NCBI GenBank assembly: GCA_023213315.1
Contig: JAKCPI010001762.1
Location: 44,072-108,071 of the forward strand
Direction of reading: 5' to 3'
Origin: Euborellia annulipes
Lineage: Eukaryota > Arthropoda > Insecta > Dermaptera > Anisolabididae
Length of the DNA: 64,000 nt
Shown here piece by piece: positions 60,610 to 64,000 of the stretch. A program made the translations under genes and the position numbers. The first letter of the stretch is position 1; every line of letters begins with the position of its first letter. The notes beneath the pieces were generated by a model, which saw only the letters and a list, made by a program, of their open reading frames with translations, was not told where the DNA came from and made no database searches.

Positions 60610-62555
60610 AAAGTTGATTACTAAAATGTATTAAACTGTAGATTTTTATCCTTGATATTTCTGCCAATAAATTATGTATTTTAATTAAAAATATTTACTA
60701 CTTTATATTTTAGTTTATTTCTAACTCAAAATTAACAGCAATTATTTCGAGTATGGTCCTAATTATAGGGCAAGTTTTAATTTAAATTTATATCAAAACA
60801 AGAGAAAGTAAAAATTGTAGGGAAAAAAAATAAACAAAATAAAAGTAAATGTGTGATAAGAAATGTCAGCCACCCCTCACATCTCGAACAAAATTGTAAA
60901 AGGATACATGAAATATTCAAAATATTTTAAATTAATTAAAAAAAGAATTATTTTTACATTCTTTTACTTATATATTTTACCTTGGGGGGCATAAACGATT
61001 TCGTGAACTCGTTTATGAAAGATCCCTAAAATGTAGGCAGCCAAAATGACTCACAATTAAATTAGCAGCGCCTGCTTGAAATCTATTATTCAAAAGTAAT
61101 GGTTTACGGTCTAAAACAAAACCTAAAGGCAGGTAGTTCATAGAGACCCTGTCAATGCAGTGGTGAGTGTATTGGGCTGCCTACCTTCTAGGAATCTTTC
61201 AGAAACGAGAAATTATTTATATTCTGCGTGATAATAAATAAAAATTGGTAACTAAATAAACATCGATATAAAAAAATGTTACAGCACATCTCTTACCTTC
61301 AACATTTGAAAGTTATGTGCTATGCGGTCAGTCACTTTAGATTTTTTTATATATATTTAAATCGAGGGTATAGTCGAAACAAAAACTTCTGGCAGAGCAG
61401 ATCTGAACCACTGAACGAAAATAATTGAGTAGCAATTGGCTTCTACAATTAAGATAAGAATTTTGAAAAGATTCCAAATGTATTTGTATTTTTTTTTTTT
61501 TTTTTGTAAAAGATTAAAATAAGTGAATATTGTTGGCAATCGGATGATGTTTATATTTTTATGCAGTTTTTTTTTTTTTTTTTTAATACAGTAGTAACAA
61601 TTTAAATTAAATTCACCAACATTTTTATATTGTATAAAATACAAACTTTCAAATGTTTGTATAAATATACAAGAGGTGAATGAAATTATTTAATAAACAT
61701 ACTAAAATTCAAATCAGACAGTCATTTTGGATAAGAGAACTATTAAGGGGAAATGAAATTCAAAATAGAAGTAACCCACCGAAGTCAGGCGGCGGGGCTA
61801 GTTATATAAAGAAATTTTTTTTAATGTTAAAAGAACTAATAAATAAAACACGGGTATGCACTCTCCAGGTTAAGAAAAATTCAAGGAAACAAACTAATAA
61901 ACATAATCAAAAGAGATTCGTCTTAACTAACAATTAAGTTATATAAAATCGTGTGGAACGTCCCCCGTAGCCACCAGGTAATGAAAAAGTATTTTTCAAG
62001 AAAAATGCCCTAAAAAATTTTTGAAATATTTTTTCCACAAGATACTACCGCCGCAGTAAGGTATTTAAGTGACGTGAATATTTTACAAAAAATATTTTTT
62101 TTTATACTTTCGCCCATATTTTCAAGATTTTTAAAATTTTAAAGATTTGATTGATAGAAGGGGAGAGGAAATGGAGGGGTGAGCAGGAAAGGGGTACGTC
62201 AATAAATTTTTGGTATCTCTATTCTTTTCAAGAATTTTCTTGTTTATTCCCAAATTTTTCAACAAGTGAGAGACAAAAGCCCTAAAATATGCAAAATAAA
62301 CATAAATATAGTCTCCCCGAGTCGAAATTGGTTTGAGTCTACAAAGCCTCAGTTAAGTAGACTTGAAAGAATCAAACTAGTATTTGGAGACATGTCTTTT
62401 ATGAAAATGAAAATCTGGATTTTCTAAAAATCGACTCTTGATTAGATTTCATAAATCAATTATTTTTTTAAGAGACTCTTTAAAATGTATAATCCCACTT
62501 TCAAAATTTTCAAATATTGATTTGAAACTTCTAATTCTCCTGGTAGATTCAGTTG
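60610..62555. other. AT-rich DNA with minor remnants
   Basis: A decayed X hairpin lies at 61268-61349 and a tRNA-like stretch near 61150-61200. The 85-codon frame at 61680-61937 is unrecognised and A-rich. Confidence 0.3.
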
Positions 62556-62559
62556 TGCT

Positions 62560-62826
62560 CAAGAGCGGATATAAGGGGGGGGGGGGTGAAGGGGGTAATT
62601 CCCCCCCCCCCCGAGATTTGAAAAAAATACTTTTTTTTCGAAAAAAAAAATATTTTTAATATAAAATTTTAAAAATTAATACTTAAAAATTTGATTTGTA
62701 TTTATATTCTGGCAAACAAGTACAGAATGCGCCTTTAAATTATCGAAATTAAGAAAAAAATAATGTGCTGTGCGACGAGTCACACCAGATTACCCCCCCC
62801 GGGAAACACTTCTGGATCCGCCCTTG
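62560..62826. mobile_element. CAAGGGCGGATA-type hAT MITE, perfect TSD
   Basis: caagagcggatataagg and tggatccgcccttg ends are flanked by gttgtgct at 62552-62559 and 62827-62834. The interior has tacagaatgcgcctttaaat and part of the X hairpin. Confidence 0.8.
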
Positions 62827-62834
62827 GTTGTGCT

Positions 62835-64000
62835 TTCACAAAATATTATATATATCTAACATACCTTCAAATAACAAGAGAATTGAGGACTACAAGGTTC
62901 AAATCAAGCGTTCGATTTCATCTCGGGACAAAATGGCATTTAAATGCACAATAAGATTCCTCTGGATGGATTTTGAGATTTTATTAAAATAAGGAATATA
63001 AGAAGAATAAAAATTGAGAAAAAAATATGCATTCTATGCAACAACCAACCTTACTAATAAGTAAATACAATAATAAACAATGATCAATGTCTAAAATTTG
63101 TTTGTTTTATTGGCGGTCTTCTGGAGCAAATAAAAAGAAAGTGCAGAAGTCAAAATATAATTAAAGTTGAAATATCATGAGATCTTAAGCAAATTAACAA
63201 CCCATTCTTTTGAGTATAATAAGGAATATTCTAAGTCCGAGAACGAAATAACCCTTTTGTATTTCGGCGTCTTTTGTTAATTTATATTTTATGACTGGAT
63301 CGCTGATTTCAATAAAAAAATGTATAAACAATAACTCTAATTTAATGTTAATTGATTCAACAAAAATGACGAAATTGATGAGAACTAATTTTTCGGCTAA
63401 TTAATAGACTGAGGAGTAGTTGAGAAATTGTGAAGGATTTTCCGGAAAATTTTTTAAAATATTTTCTAACAAATGGAGTACGTTGTTAGGACAGCTTTGA
63501 TTGACGGGAAATGAGGGAGGAGTTGATTAATGATTGATAGTGACACAGCTACAAACAGAACCTCGCACCAGGCATATCCGGAAAAAAATGACGCGCCCAG
63601 ATGACAAGGCAAGTGGCTCAAAATAAATGAAAGACACCGAGGGACCCACCATATTGACATAAGCCAATAAATTTATTAAAAAAGGGCAGCGAATCGATTA
63701 AACGAGTTAAGAGTCGTTTTGTCAACTTGATTCAGAGAAAGACTTCATTATTCACGAGTTACAAGGAATGGATGTTTAAGCTTAAAAACAAGTATAGGAC
63801 AAGTGCGGGTCGTTTAATTCAATTATTTTAAAAATAAATAAGACATTTTCAATAAAAAAAGGTATAACAAAAAAAAAGACATTAATCTTAATAAATTAAT
63901 CCGTTGAAATTAAAAAATAATGATATGCAAATATTTATTATATTATATTTAAATATTTTTAAGTGTAATAAATAGGGCTCGGATTGGAGGCGAGCGTGGC
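62835..64000. other. Terminal stretch, possible conserved block
   Basis: At 63475-63660 composition is less AT-rich, with ttgattaatgattgatag containing two TGATNNAT-like sites. No supported exon. Confidence 0.25.

Noticed and set aside
1..64000. CRISPR arrays, operons or bacterial genes
   Set aside because: Introns, SINEs and MITEs show eukaryotic DNA; the direct repeats are minisatellites without spacers.

Overview
The window is AT-rich eukaryotic DNA, almost certainly from an arthropod with a repeat-laden genome. Evidence: GT-AG introns from 65 bp to 16.8 kb, several tRNA-derived SINE families, a repeat containing the GGTTAGGTTGAAGTGG-type sequence common in insects and their relatives, and dense short DNA transposons. 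No organellar or bacterial gene and no intact transposase was found. The species cannot be named from the sequence.

One host gene can be reconstructed, on the minus strand. Fourteen coding exons run from 34276 down to a TGA stop at 3575-3577. Every junction is GT-AG and every splice phase fits, giving 562 codons of a protein whose N-terminus lies upstream. The order is a helical EF-hand-like region, a nucleoside 2-deoxyribosyltransferase-like (NDT) domain, an EF-hand with a canonical loop, a second NDT-like domain and a Ser/Thr-rich tail. This layout resembles arthropod Raw, the Drosophila negative regulator of JNK/AP-1 signalling; that name rests on recalled family knowledge, while the exon structure and domains are read directly. 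The first NDT copy keeps an Asp and a Glu at the expected active-site positions; the second has Gly and Met there. A 65-bp exon-like block in the 16.8-kb intron (23603-23667) has the same start and end phases as the exon at 34167-34276 and could be an alternative exon. A weaker upstream exon candidate lies at 47221-47305.

Layout: 1-3.4 kb is intergenic with foldback and hAT-type elements. 3.4-34.3 kb is the gene, its introns packed with hAT, mariner and pogo MITEs, SINEs, a short Helitron, a dead LINE fragment and copies of a roughly 650-bp repeat called X here. 34.3-64 kb is probably the 5' intron or upstream region of the same gene and is equally repeat-rich, including a 2.1-kb element with perfect 17-bp inverted termini and AATATTGC-rich arms that contain nested SINEs and a MITE.

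The most striking non-gene signal is a set of at least eight hammerhead-ribozyme-like motifs, mostly on the arms of inverted repeats. They share a CTGANGA core, a GAAA box and a self-complementary ACGT (once ATAT) stem III. Stem II changes sequence between loci but stays paired, and several have a paired stem I. This fits the small dimer-cleaving hammerheads reported from Penelope-like retroelements, though each copy has one extra nucleotide before stem II.
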